Shown here: positions 7,851 through 15,311 of the stretch, in pieces
How the letters are laid out: each line of letters opens with the position of its first letter
Numbering within the stretch: the first letter of the stretch is position 1
From: Flavobacterium sp. KACC 22763
GTDB taxonomy: Bacteria; Bacteroidota; Bacteroidia; Flavobacteriales; Flavobacteriaceae
Assembly (NCBI RefSeq): GCF_028736155.1
Contig: NZ_CP117879.1
Coordinates: 682,001-746,000 of the forward strand
Length of the DNA: 64,000 nt
Direction of reading: 5' to 3'
Translations under genes and position numbers: made by a program
The notes under the pieces: model-generated
Seen by the model: the letters and a program-made list of their open reading frames with translations, nothing else
The model's database searches: none
Told to the model about the DNA's origin: nothing

Positions 7851-8537
7851 TTAAACTGCCTGTTCTACTTTTTTTGGATTTAGTTTTAGTGTACCAACTA
7901 CAATCAGATATTGTGCCAGAAGATACGTCAGCATAATAAAAAAGGAACTTTTTGGAATTGGAGCATAAAATTTATTTAAAGCCAGAATGCTATCTGAAAT
8001 AACAAAGAAAACTGCACCCAAAAATACGAGCTGATTACCCGGTTTTTCCCAGACTAAAAATCCGTTGAAAGCAAATAAAAGCATAATTGAAATTACTGAG
8101 GCATAAATAGAAACGGGAATCTCAAGATCTCCTAAATAAGGCATTAAAACAGAAACCATTCCTATTAGGTAAAATGCAATTAAAATGCTGCCAAATATAA
8201 AAAGAGGTTTGTTCTGTTTTTTTCTAATTCTTTTCTGTTTATTAAAAAGTATGCAATAGATTATGTGCGCTGTTAGGAAACAGACTAGTCCTAAAATAAA
8301 GTAAATCTCGCCAAGGTCTGTAAAAAGCAAAATAACATCTCCAAGCCATGAAAATACAAGTGCAGCCAATAAAATATTCTTACTTTGAAATTTTCTGTAA
8401 AAGTAAGCTCCAAACCCTATAATAGGTATTAGAATAGGTTTGAGAAAAAGATCAAAGCGTTCGTAACCAGAAAGCAGTATAATGAGGTACACTATACTAA
8501 AAGCAGCATAAATTTTAAAAAAAGAAGAGTTTCTCAT
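7851..8537 (-). CDS. Lysoplasmalogenase (YhhN/TMEM86 family)
   Basis: 228 residues, about eight membrane helices. YhhN/TMEM86 marks are visible: a helix with LKPILIPI near residue 31, SWLGDVILLF near 65, GLVCFLTAHIIYC near 85 and FVISDSILALNKF near 183; the two conserved Asp lie in the second and last of these. Characterised members hydrolyse the vinyl-ether bond of lysoplasmalogens, giving an aldehyde and a glycerophospho-head group. The gene follows the alkylglycerol-monooxygenase-like gene by 8 bases, which supports a joint role in ether-lipid breakdown. The substrate in this organism is inference, since plasmalogens are not a standard lipid of aerobic flavobacteria. Confidence 0.85.
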   Translation of the reverse strand: MRNSSFFKIYAAFSIVYLIILLSGYERFDLFLKPILIPIIGFGAYFYRKFQSKNILLAALVFSWLGDVILLFTDLGEIYFILGLVCFLTAHIIYCILFNKQKRIRKKQNKPLFIFGSILIAFYLIGMVSVLMPYLGDLEIPVSIYASVISIMLLFAFNGFLVWEKPGNQLVFLGAVFFVISDSILALNKFYAPIPKSSFFIMLTYLLAQYLIVVGTLKLNPKKVEQAV

Positions 8538-8545
8538 AATAGGGG

Positions 8546-9817
8546 TTATGAATTGATATATTGGTTTTGGTAGGTTTTAAAATCAAAATTAACAAAATAA
8601 AATGTCGTTAAAAAAGATAAAATCAGGTAAGCGAAAATAATATAATTACTACTTGGAATTACGCGATTTAAACCAAACCAATCTCCATAATAGCCAACAA
8701 TACAAATTACAATTCCCAGTCGGAAGCCTTCCCATAAAACGGCATATTTACTTTTATCCATTAACTCTGTGTAGCTATATATCGTTAGAAAAATAAAAAA
8801 GCCATAAATAAAAATATTTGGAAGACCTATTTTGGCAATGTTATGAAATAGATAGCTTACAAAAAGTAATGTTATTAAAACCTGTGCAACAGACCAGTAT
8901 ATAAGTTTTTGAGAGTTTTGCGTGCCATATTTTTCAAAATTAAAAACATTCTCAATTTTGTTAACAGGATATTTTTCTTCAAAGTTTTCGGGACGCCAGC
9001 CTGTTGGTTTGAACCAAATGCTCAGTTTGTCTTTCCATTTTGGTGCTCGCCAAGCATCTTTTATTAATAAACTTAAATGCTGGAAATTTATTTTAATCGG
9101 ATTCCAAGTATTAGCTGGTCTTGTGATGCCAAAAACAGGAGGAACATCATCTAATTCTTCTTGAAAAGTGCCAAAAAGTTTATCCCAAAAGATAAAAATC
9201 TGAGAATGGTTTTTGTCTAGATATTCTGGATTAATTGCATGATGCACACGATGATGTGATGGAGTAACCAAAATATGCTCAATAAATCCCATTTTTTTGA
9301 TATGCTTGGTATGATACCAAAATTGTAAAAATAAATGAATAGGTAATGTAATAGCAATTACAGAGGCAGGAACGCCAAGTAAAGCTGCGGGAATCAATAA
9401 AAAAGTAAACAAATTGACTAAACTAGCAATAGGCTGACGGAGCGCGCAGGCAAGATTAAATTCTTCACTGCTGTGATGTATGGCATGTTTGTTCCAGAGA
9501 AAATTAATCTGATGTGCCAGGCGATGGCTCCAATAACCGTAAAAATCGATAACAAAAAAAGCAATGCAATAGGAGAGAACATTGGCTTCTAAATGTTGTA
9601 ATGCAATTTTGGAAACCAGCCATTCATAAGAGAGAAAAGTAACGCTAAGACCCAAAACATCTTTTACCGAATTGGTAATGCCAGAACTGATGCTTGATAC
9701 GCTATCTATCAATGGAGCAGTATCGTTCTTTTTATAAATGCCGTAGATTTTTTCAATAACAATTAAAGCTAAAAAAACAGGCATTGCGATAATCAATATC
9801 TTTCCGTATTCTTCCAT
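8546..9817 (-). CDS. Membrane di-iron fatty acid hydroxylase family, alkylglycerol monooxygenase-like
   Basis: 423 residues. The membrane di-iron histidine clusters are intact: H98-x3-H102, H111-x2-HH114-115 in KHAIHHSSE, and HH188-189 / HH192-193 in SHHRVHH. Beyond the generic sterol-desaturase domain it shares features I recall in animal alkylglycerol monooxygenase (TMEM195): HHSSEEFN, TPSHHRVHHAIN, DKNHSQIFIFWDKLFGTF, a following FGITRPANTWNPIK stretch and an FKPTGW segment, then a C-terminal block of about four helices. That enzyme cleaves the O-alkyl bond of ether glycerolipids using tetrahydrobiopterin and O2. It is first of a four-gene operon, directly before a lysoplasmalogenase gene. 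Confidence 0.82.
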   Translation of the reverse strand: MEEYGKILIIAMPVFLALIVIEKIYGIYKKNDTAPLIDSVSSISSGITNSVKDVLGLSVTFLSYEWLVSKIALQHLEANVLSYCIAFFVIDFYGYWSHRLAHQINFLWNKHAIHHSSEEFNLACALRQPIASLVNLFTFLLIPAALLGVPASVIAITLPIHLFLQFWYHTKHIKKMGFIEHILVTPSHHRVHHAINPEYLDKNHSQIFIFWDKLFGTFQEELDDVPPVFGITRPANTWNPIKINFQHLSLLIKDAWRAPKWKDKLSIWFKPTGWRPENFEEKYPVNKIENVFNFEKYGTQNSQKLIYWSVAQVLITLLFVSYLFHNIAKIGLPNIFIYGFFIFLTIYSYTELMDKSKYAVLWEGFRLGIVICIVGYYGDWFGLNRVIPSSNYIIFAYLILSFLTTFYFVNFDFKTYQNQYINS

Positions 9818-9819
9818 AA

Positions 9820-9868
9820 AAAATGCATTCTATTTCATTCAAATATATAATAAAAACGAATGCATTTT
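9820..9868 (-). terminator. Hairpin element downstream of the WG-repeat gene
   Basis: Stem AAAATGCATTC / GAATGCATTTT with a 27-base loop; on the minus strand it ends in a T-run two bases before the next start codon. It matches the element at 11460-11508 at 39 of 49 positions with no gaps, including a compensated base-pair change. It can act as a terminator, but its nearness to the next start may also affect initiation. Confidence 0.65.
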
Positions 9869-9926
9869 GAATTATTTGCAATTAAAGAGCTATGAATGTA
9901 TTATTTATTCAAAATCTAAATACAAA

Positions 9927-11438
9927 TTATTGAGGTTCAAAAGGATATTTCACCGGATAAGACTTCACGGTTTTTGGAGTTTTTATATTAAATCGAACCA
10001 CTTCTTTAATAATTTGAAATGAGTCGTATTTTAATTCTAATTGTATTTTATTATCAGCGTTTATAACACCATATTTATTGTTTTTCTTTACAACAAATTC
10101 TCCTGTTCCGTAAATCTCTGTAATTGCATCATATTCTGCTGGAATTGCCATTTTGTTCTTATTGCTATAAACTCCAAATTTGTTTTTGTCTTTAAAAATC
10201 TGATAATTACTCTTAAAAAATCCTTTAAAATTTGAATTGTTTTTTATGAACTCATCAACAAAGATTTCAGTTTCATTGTAATTATTGTTTTCAACTGTAA
10301 GAAGGTATTTTTTTGAGTTTTTATTGGCGAAAATTTTGTTTTGAGCAATACTATAAAAATTATACGCTTCAGGAATTATAATTTCTCCTTTGGCAGAAAG
10401 CATTCCATCTTTATTTTCTTGATTCGTTATAATATAGTAATGAGAAAAAGGATCAATATATTTATATGATATCGGAATGATTTCCTTTTCTTCATAAGGA
10501 TTAATAATACCTTGCAAATTGTTTTTATAAGCAGAATAGTGATTTTTGAAAGAGATGCTGTCTTTAGAAAAAACTGCATAAACATTATCATAAATTAAAG
10601 GTTTCAAAACAGAATCTTTACCGTCTACTATTCCGTCTTTCCCATTGTTTTTTACGATATAAACTGAATTTGAAGGATAAATTTCATCAAACTTGCATCC
10701 AATTTCATATTGTCCATTTGAATTAATAATTCCTTTTTTCTTCGTGATAGTATTAAGAATAAGGAAAGCATCTTGAGCTAGTATTCTCTCAAACTGATGA
10801 TTTTTGACTGGATTCAAAACAATATTTCCGAGAGTGTCAATTATTAAAGTGTTTTTATTTTGAAGCGTAACGATAGATCTTCTATGCTGGAAATACTCAA
10901 TATCAAAAGCTTGAAAATTCGTAATTTGTTTTCCTTTTGCATCAAATAGATCAATACTGTTGTTATTCTGGACAAACAAAATTCCGTCGCTGCCCATTAT
11001 GCTAGTATATTTAATAGGCAAAATGATTTTATTTTTAGTGTCAACAACTCCTGCTTTATTGTTTTTTGAAACTCGCACTAGATTATTTCCTAAATAATAA
11101 ACATCTTCATAATCAAAAGGAATTTTAATGTTGCCTTGTAAATCAATATATCCTCTTTTGAAATTTTTATTTGCAATAATTCCTGCTTCAAATATGTTTT
11201 TTAGATCTTTTCTGTTCTCTATATATTCATAATTAGGCTTAAGAATCACATTGCCTAGAGAATCAATTAATCCCATTTTTCCTTTAAAGGTTCTAAAAAC
11301 GGCATAATCATTTTCAAAACCATAAACATATTCGTAAGTCTTATTTTCCATCAATTGTTTGCGAATCGCCTCAAATTTTGATTGGCCTTTCGTCATAAAA
11401 GAGAATAACAGAATTATAAAAAAAAGGATATTTCTCAT
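9927..11438 (-). CDS. Exported WG-repeat protein
   Basis: 503 residues with a signal peptide (MRNILFFIILLFSFMTKGQS). The mature part is a series of degenerate ~35-50-residue WG-type repeats with the pattern K-x-G-hydrophobic-hydrophobic-(D/N)-x-x-x-(N/K)-x-x-I-x-(P/L)-x-x-Y: examples are KMGLIDSLGNVILKPNYEYI, KRGYIDLQGNIKIPFDYEDV, KAGVVDTKNKIILPIKYTSI, KFGVYSNKNKMAIPAEYDAI and KYGVINADNKIQLELKYDSF. Such repeats form beta-propeller-like or solenoid folds of unknown role. The gene stands alone and is flanked on both sides by related 49-base hairpins. No enzyme motif is visible. Confidence 0.8.
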   Translation of the reverse strand: MRNILFFIILLFSFMTKGQSKFEAIRKQLMENKTYEYVYGFENDYAVFRTFKGKMGLIDSLGNVILKPNYEYIENRKDLKNIFEAGIIANKNFKRGYIDLQGNIKIPFDYEDVYYLGNNLVRVSKNNKAGVVDTKNKIILPIKYTSIMGSDGILFVQNNNSIDLFDAKGKQITNFQAFDIEYFQHRRSIVTLQNKNTLIIDTLGNIVLNPVKNHQFERILAQDAFLILNTITKKKGIINSNGQYEIGCKFDEIYPSNSVYIVKNNGKDGIVDGKDSVLKPLIYDNVYAVFSKDSISFKNHYSAYKNNLQGIINPYEEKEIIPISYKYIDPFSHYYIITNQENKDGMLSAKGEIIIPEAYNFYSIAQNKIFANKNSKKYLLTVENNNYNETEIFVDEFIKNNSNFKGFFKSNYQIFKDKNKFGVYSNKNKMAIPAEYDAITEIYGTGEFVVKKNNKYGVINADNKIQLELKYDSFQIIKEVVRFNIKTPKTVKSYPVKYPFEPQ

Positions 11439-11459
11439 GATTTGTAATTAATGCAAATA

Positions 11460-11508
11460 AAAACGCATTCTCTTCAATTCTAGTATAGAATAAAACAGAA
11501 TGCGTTTT
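11460..11508 (-). terminator. Hairpin element after clpS, upstream of the WG-repeat gene
   Basis: Stem AAAACGCATTCT / AGAATGCGTTTT, 15 bases beyond the clpS stop and 21 bases before the WG gene start. Probably the clpS terminator. It is homologous to the element at 9820-9868. Confidence 0.7.
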
Positions 11509-11523
11509 AAAATTATGAGTCAA

Positions 11524-11799
11524 TTAGACAATTTCGGCGCTAAGACCAGCTTCCAAAAGTTGCGTGCATTGAGGTTTAAGTTTTTCTATCGGGCCTGTCT
11601 TTACAGTGCATTTTCCGTTGTAATGTACAATCAAAGAGCATTGCTCGGCTTGTTCTGCAGTATGGCTGCAAACACGCATAAGAGTATCAATTACGTGATC
11701 AAAAGTATTTACATCATCATTGTAAACAATGATCTCGTTATTAAAAGCAATGGCTTCTTTTTCGCCAACTCTTTCTCTTACTTTTTCTTTAGTACTCAT
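11524..11799 (-). CDS. clpS: ATP-dependent Clp protease adaptor ClpS
   Basis: 91 residues. The core NDDVNTFDHVIDTL with downstream H-TAEQAEQ and VHYNGKCTV is the ClpS fold, which delivers N-degron substrates to the ClpA/ClpC unfoldase. The first ~20 residues are the charged flexible tail that inserts into the Clp ATPase. The gene follows prmA by 37 bases without a clear promoter of its own and is probably translated from the prmA transcript. It ends in a hairpin terminator. Confidence 0.93.
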   Translation of the reverse strand: MSTKEKVRERVGEKEAIAFNNEIIVYNDDVNTFDHVIDTLMRVCSHTAEQAEQCSLIVHYNGKCTVKTGPIEKLKPQCTQLLEAGLSAEIV

Positions 11800-11836
11800 A
11801 TTGTTATAGTTTTTGTACTGAATTGATTATCAATAT

Positions 11837-12670
11837 CTAATTTACGTATTTTAAAGATACCCAGTTATTTCTTTGAAACTTTTTAACATAAGTTAAACCT
11901 TTTTCTACGCAAGAAGCGTCAATAAATGGAATATCTTCTTCGTAGAAACCGCTAAAAAGAATAATGCCTTTTGGATTCAAAGCATCAACATAGGTCTGCA
12001 TATCGTTCAACAAAATATTTCTGTTGATATTGGCAATAATTAAATCATATTTTTTTCCTGCCAACAATGCTGCATCGCCTTCATAAACGCTGATGTGTTT
12101 GCAATTATTGCGTTCAGCATTTTCGATAGAGTTGAGGTAGCACCAGTTGTCGATATCAATGGCATCAATAGGTTCAGCGCCTTTCATTTCAGCCAAAATG
12201 GCTAAAATGGCAGTTCCGCATCCCATGTCCAAAGTTTTCAGACCTTTTACATCCATTTCTAGCAAATGCTGAATCATCATGTGTGTAGTTTCATGATGAC
12301 CGGTTCCAAAACTCATTTTTGGTTCAATTACAATATCAAACTCAGCATCTGTTTTTTCATGAAAAGGAGCGCGAACATGGCATTTTCCGTCAACATCAAT
12401 TGGTTCAAAATTCTTTTCCCATTCTTCGTTCCAGTTTACCTGATCGATTTCTTCAATAGTATATTCAATTTTAAACTCCTCAGATTGTAAGATGTAAATA
12501 TCATCTAGGATATTTTCGTCCCATAAATCCTTCTTCACAAAAGCCGAAATACCGTTCTCAGTTTCTGTAAAACTTTCAAACGCTTTTTCGCCCAATTCAG
12601 CCACTAAAATTTCAGAACCCAATTCTTTCGGCTCAATCGTAAAATGATATCCTAAATAGATGTTTGACAT
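11837..12670 (-). CDS. prmA: Ribosomal protein L11 methyltransferase
   Basis: 277 residues from the ATG at 12670 (MSNIYLGYHF); the longer TTG form from 12688 overlaps the -7 box and is rejected. The N-terminal ~100 residues are the L11-recognition domain. The SAM-binding Rossmann domain follows, with AFGTGHHETT-type sequence (MSFGTGHHETTHM), LDMGCGTAILAI, and IIANINRNIL as the catalytic-site motif. PrmA trimethylates several amines of L11. It is the first gene of a prmA-clpS unit, preceded by a good promoter. Confidence 0.93.
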   Translation of the reverse strand: MSNIYLGYHFTIEPKELGSEILVAELGEKAFESFTETENGISAFVKKDLWDENILDDIYILQSEEFKIEYTIEEIDQVNWNEEWEKNFEPIDVDGKCHVRAPFHEKTDAEFDIVIEPKMSFGTGHHETTHMMIQHLLEMDVKGLKTLDMGCGTAILAILAEMKGAEPIDAIDIDNWCYLNSIENAERNNCKHISVYEGDAALLAGKKYDLIIANINRNILLNDMQTYVDALNPKGIILFSGFYEEDIPFIDASCVEKGLTYVKKFQRNNWVSLKYVN

Positions 12671-12685
12671 AAATAAAAATTTTTG

Positions 12686-12716
12686 CAAAGGTAATTCTTA
12701 AATTATAAATTTTCAA
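12686..12716 (-). promoter_or_regulatory. prmA promoter
   Basis: On the minus strand TTG (12716-12714), 20 bases, then TACCTTTG (12693-12686) matches the Bacteroidota consensus at both boxes. Confidence 0.7.
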
Positions 12717-12741
12717 TTTAAAAATTCCAAATTCCAATACG

Positions 12742-12772
12742 AAAAAACCATTCGCTGTGCGAATGGTTTTTT
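12742..12772 (-). terminator. tpiA terminator
   Basis: A perfect 14-base stem, AAAAAACCATTCGC with GCGAATGGTTTTTT, and a 3-base loop. It is symmetrical, but only the minus-strand tpiA gene needs it here. The heptamer repeat lies between it and the tpiA stop. Confidence 0.85.
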
Positions 12773-12774
12773 GT

Positions 12775-12858
12775 AAAATCTAAAATCTAAAATCTAAAAT
12801 CTAAAATCTAAAATCTAAAATCTAAAATCTAAAATCTAAAATCTAAAATCTAAAATCT
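12775..12858. repeat. Heptanucleotide tandem repeat (AAAATCT)12
   Basis: Twelve perfect back-to-back copies of AAAATCT, exactly 84 bases, ending 4 bases from the tpiA stop codon. A short piece of the same motif recurs at 26521-26535. The perfect array implies recent slippage and probable length variation between strains. Confidence 0.98.
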
Positions 12859-12862
12859 AAAA

Positions 12863-13615
12863 TTAGATAGCTGTAACGATAGCTAAGAAATCGTCAGCTT
12901 TTAAAGCAGCGCCTCCAATTAAACCACCGTCTACGTCTGGTTTAGAGAAGATTTCTTTAGCGTTTTCTGGTTTTACAGAACCACCGTATAAAATAGAAAC
13001 TTCATCAGCGATTTCAGCTCCAAAAGCTTTGCGGATAGTTTCTCTGATAAATTCGTGCATTTCTTGTGCTTGTTCTGGCGAAGCAGTTTCTCCAGTTCCG
13101 ATAGCCCAAACAGGCTCATAAGCTAAAACGATTTTAGACCAAGATTCTTTAGCGATATGAAAAACACCATCACGTAATTGGTTTTCAACAATGTTGAAGT
13201 GATTTCCAGATTGACGGTCTTTTAATTCTTCTCCGAAGCAGAAGATTACGGTCATGTCATGTTTTAAAGCTGTATCAACTTTGTCTGCGATTAAAGCATC
13301 TGTTTCGTGAAAAATAGCTCTACGCTCAGAATGACCTAAGATTACTGTATTAACACCAATGCTTGTTAACATATCTGCAGAAATTTCTCCTGTAAAAGCA
13401 CCACCTTCAGCTTGGTGAACGTTTTGAGCAGAAACTCCAATAGTTGTGTTTTTTAATTTTGTAGCGGCCGCTTGTAAGTTTACAAAAGTTGGCGCTACAA
13501 TTACTTGTGCATTTGTTTTTGCTGGAATTTTAGCAATTAATTCGTTTAATAATTCTTCAGTCTGTGCAGCGTTTTTATGCATTTTCCAGTTTCCTGCAAC
13601 AATCGATTTTCTCAT
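12863..13615 (-). CDS. tpiA: Triosephosphate isomerase
   Basis: 250 residues, the usual length. Catalytic residues are in place: Lys in GNWKMHKN, His in ILGHSERR, Glu in AYEPVWAIGTG, and the phosphate-binding YGGSVKPEN and GGLIGGAAL loops. It interconverts dihydroxyacetone phosphate and glyceraldehyde 3-phosphate in glycolysis. It follows the TlpA-like gene by 55 bases and is probably co-transcribed from that promoter. The heptamer array and a strong hairpin come directly after its stop. Confidence 0.97.
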   Translation of the reverse strand: MRKSIVAGNWKMHKNAAQTEELLNELIAKIPAKTNAQVIVAPTFVNLQAAATKLKNTTIGVSAQNVHQAEGGAFTGEISADMLTSIGVNTVILGHSERRAIFHETDALIADKVDTALKHDMTVIFCFGEELKDRQSGNHFNIVENQLRDGVFHIAKESWSKIVLAYEPVWAIGTGETASPEQAQEMHEFIRETIRKAFGAEIADEVSILYGGSVKPENAKEIFSKPDVDGGLIGGAALKADDFLAIVTAI

Positions 13616-13670
13616 TTTGGTAGTTTTATATTATTTTTTTGTTTTTTGTTTGAAATTTATCATTGAAAAA

Positions 13671-14168
13671 TTATTTCAATGATTGTAAAGTAGAATTGAT
13701 TTTCTCAAAATCAGTTTCGATCGCTCTGTATAAAACGATTTTTCCTGTTTTGTCAACTACGATATATCTTGGAATCCAATCTAAATCAATGGCTTTTCCG
13801 AAAAGCCCCTTCATACCGTCGTTCATCATGTAATGATCGCCTTTATTTAATTCGTGTTTTTCGATTCCAGCTTTCCATTTATCAGCTGTTTTGTCAGCAG
13901 AAATGAATAAGTAAGAAACATCAGGATTATTAGCTTGCAATTCTTTTAGTTTTGGCATTGCTTTTACACAGTCGCCACACCAAGAAGCCCAAACTTCGAT
14001 AACCAAAGTTTTTCCTTTGTATTTTTTTAAGATGTTTTTGAAAGTAACCTGACTTCCGTCAGAGGCTAGTAATTTCTCAGATAAAGCCTCTTTCGAAAAA
14101 GCTGTTTTCTGAGCTTGTGTGCAAGAAAAAGAGATAAATGCAATTACGGCTAGGACTAATTGTTTCAT
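13671..14168 (-). CDS. TlpA-like thioredoxin-fold lipoprotein
   Basis: 165 residues. The signal sequence ends in a lipobox-like ISFSC (Cys16), so it is probably a periplasm-facing lipoprotein. The thioredoxin fold carries WASWCGDC (active-site CxxC near residue 65) and a cis-proline segment WIPRYIVVDKTGKI. Members of this group are thiol-disulfide oxidoreductases that reduce cytochrome c maturation or other exported proteins. Specific partners cannot be read here. It has a good promoter and leads into tpiA. Confidence 0.88.
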   Translation of the reverse strand: MKQLVLAVIAFISFSCTQAQKTAFSKEALSEKLLASDGSQVTFKNILKKYKGKTLVIEVWASWCGDCVKAMPKLKELQANNPDVSYLFISADKTADKWKAGIEKHELNKGDHYMMNDGMKGLFGKAIDLDWIPRYIVVDKTGKIVLYRAIETDFEKINSTLQSLK

Positions 14169-14207
14169 ATTTTACTAAAATTATTTTTTATTAGGGTACT
14201 GAATTCA

Positions 14208-14236
14208 CAAAGTTAAACAAACAAATGGAATGCCAA
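14208..14236 (-). promoter_or_regulatory. Promoter of the TlpA-like gene
   Basis: On the minus strand TTGGC (TTG at 14236-14234), 18 bases, then TAACTTTG (14215-14208). Both boxes match the Bacteroidota consensus; the start codon is 40 bases downstream. Confidence 0.75.
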
Positions 14237-14490
14237 TTGTACATTAACAAAATTTGAAGAGTCCTTTATTTTGTAACAAAATGAAGGATTTGGGTGAAAA
14301 AAAGTGAGATGAAAACGTAATAGTTGGCTGGAAAATCATGTATTTTTTAGAAACACTTTTTCTAGAAATAGTTAAAAAGCAATTTTTTTGTTTTGGACCG
14401 AAAAAAATGAAGCAAAAAAACGTCAGATTTCAACAAAAAATCCTTCAATAATTTAAATTTTATTGAAGGCTTTTTATCTTTTTTTGAAAC
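14237..14490. other. Intergenic stretch without a gene
   Basis: Between the TlpA-like gene and the alpha/beta hydrolase. It holds the TlpA promoter at its left border and the hydrolase terminator (14442-14469). The A/T-rich middle shows no ORF or structure I can support. Confidence 0.6.
14442..14469 (-). terminator. Terminator after the alpha/beta hydrolase
   Basis: Ten-base stem CCTTCAATAA / TTATTGAAGG with an 8-base loop; on the minus strand it is followed by ATTTTTTG. Confidence 0.8.
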
Positions 14491-15156
14491 TTAATTCAGT
14501 TCGTAATTTCCATTTGCCCATTTTTTGCTTGGAGTAAGCCAATTGTCCGCAGCTTTATACAAAAAGCCATGTTTTAGACCTGTGTTAAGTTCAATTTCTT
14601 TAAAATGCTCTATTTTACATTTAGACGTTTCTTTTCTTTTAATGGCAGAAACTCCGTAAATATCTGATTTTTCATAAATAGTTAAAATATTGCCACAGAA
14701 ATTAATATCAGGAATTTCTTGAATATCAACATCTCTAAAGCATCCAATAAAAACAAAATTCAGATCTGGATTGGAGAGATAAGTTGAAACAAATTGAGCA
14801 ATATAACCACCTTGTGAAGTCCCTATTACTGTGATATGATTTGGAGGGACGCCTTTCTTTATAAGCTTTTTGATCTGTTTTGCCATCTTCTCGGCATATT
14901 CAGCAGAGTTAGTGTTTTTCTTTCTTTTTTCACTAAAAACAATAAAGTTGTCTTTTCTATAAGATTCTAAAATTTCATTGTATTCTGCTCTGCCATATTC
15001 TGGATGAACTGCATTTAAATCATTTTCTTCAACAAATTTATTGTGAAAAAAGAAAATGTAACGTTGGTCTTTATTGATAGTTTTTTCTTGACTAAATGTG
15101 ATGTTTGAAAGAAAAATAAAGGAGAATACAAAGAGGATTTTTTGAAGTGAACTCAT
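14491..15156 (-). CDS. Exported alpha/beta hydrolase
   Basis: 221 residues with a signal peptide (MSSLQKILFVFSFIFLSNITFSQ). The nucleophile elbow is GTSQGG (Ser near 113), and a likely catalytic His lies in LKHGFLY near the C-terminus; an acid is plausible in the YEKSDIYG segment. An N-terminal strand (RYIFFFHNKF) and the oxyanion region fit a small serine hydrolase. No lipase or peptidase subfamily can be named. It is monocistronic, between two terminators. Confidence 0.75.
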   Translation of the reverse strand: MSSLQKILFVFSFIFLSNITFSQEKTINKDQRYIFFFHNKFVEENDLNAVHPEYGRAEYNEILESYRKDNFIVFSEKRKKNTNSAEYAEKMAKQIKKLIKKGVPPNHITVIGTSQGGYIAQFVSTYLSNPDLNFVFIGCFRDVDIQEIPDINFCGNILTIYEKSDIYGVSAIKRKETSKCKIEHFKEIELNTGLKHGFLYKAADNWLTPSKKWANGNYELN

Positions 15157-15256
15157 AAAAAGGTTTTGTTTTTTTAATTGGTTTTAACAAATATATAAAC
15201 TTAATAATCACTTTAATATTTTTCTTACTTCTTTGTGGAGGAGTTTTCTCAAAAAG

Positions 15257-15288
15257 AAGAACGCCAATTCATTTGAATTGGCGTTCTT
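15257..15288 (-). terminator. Terminator after the DoxX-type gene
   Basis: Fourteen-base perfect stem AAGAACGCCAATTC / GAATTGGCGTTCTT with a 4-base loop, 23 bases beyond the stop on the minus strand, followed by CTTTTTG. Confidence 0.85.
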
Positions 15289-15311
15289 AAAATTTATATT
15301 TTTTTGAAATA

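Noticed and set aside
12775..12858. Possible CRISPR-like array
   Set aside because: The unit is 7 bases with no spacers; a simple tandem repeat. No cas genes in the window.
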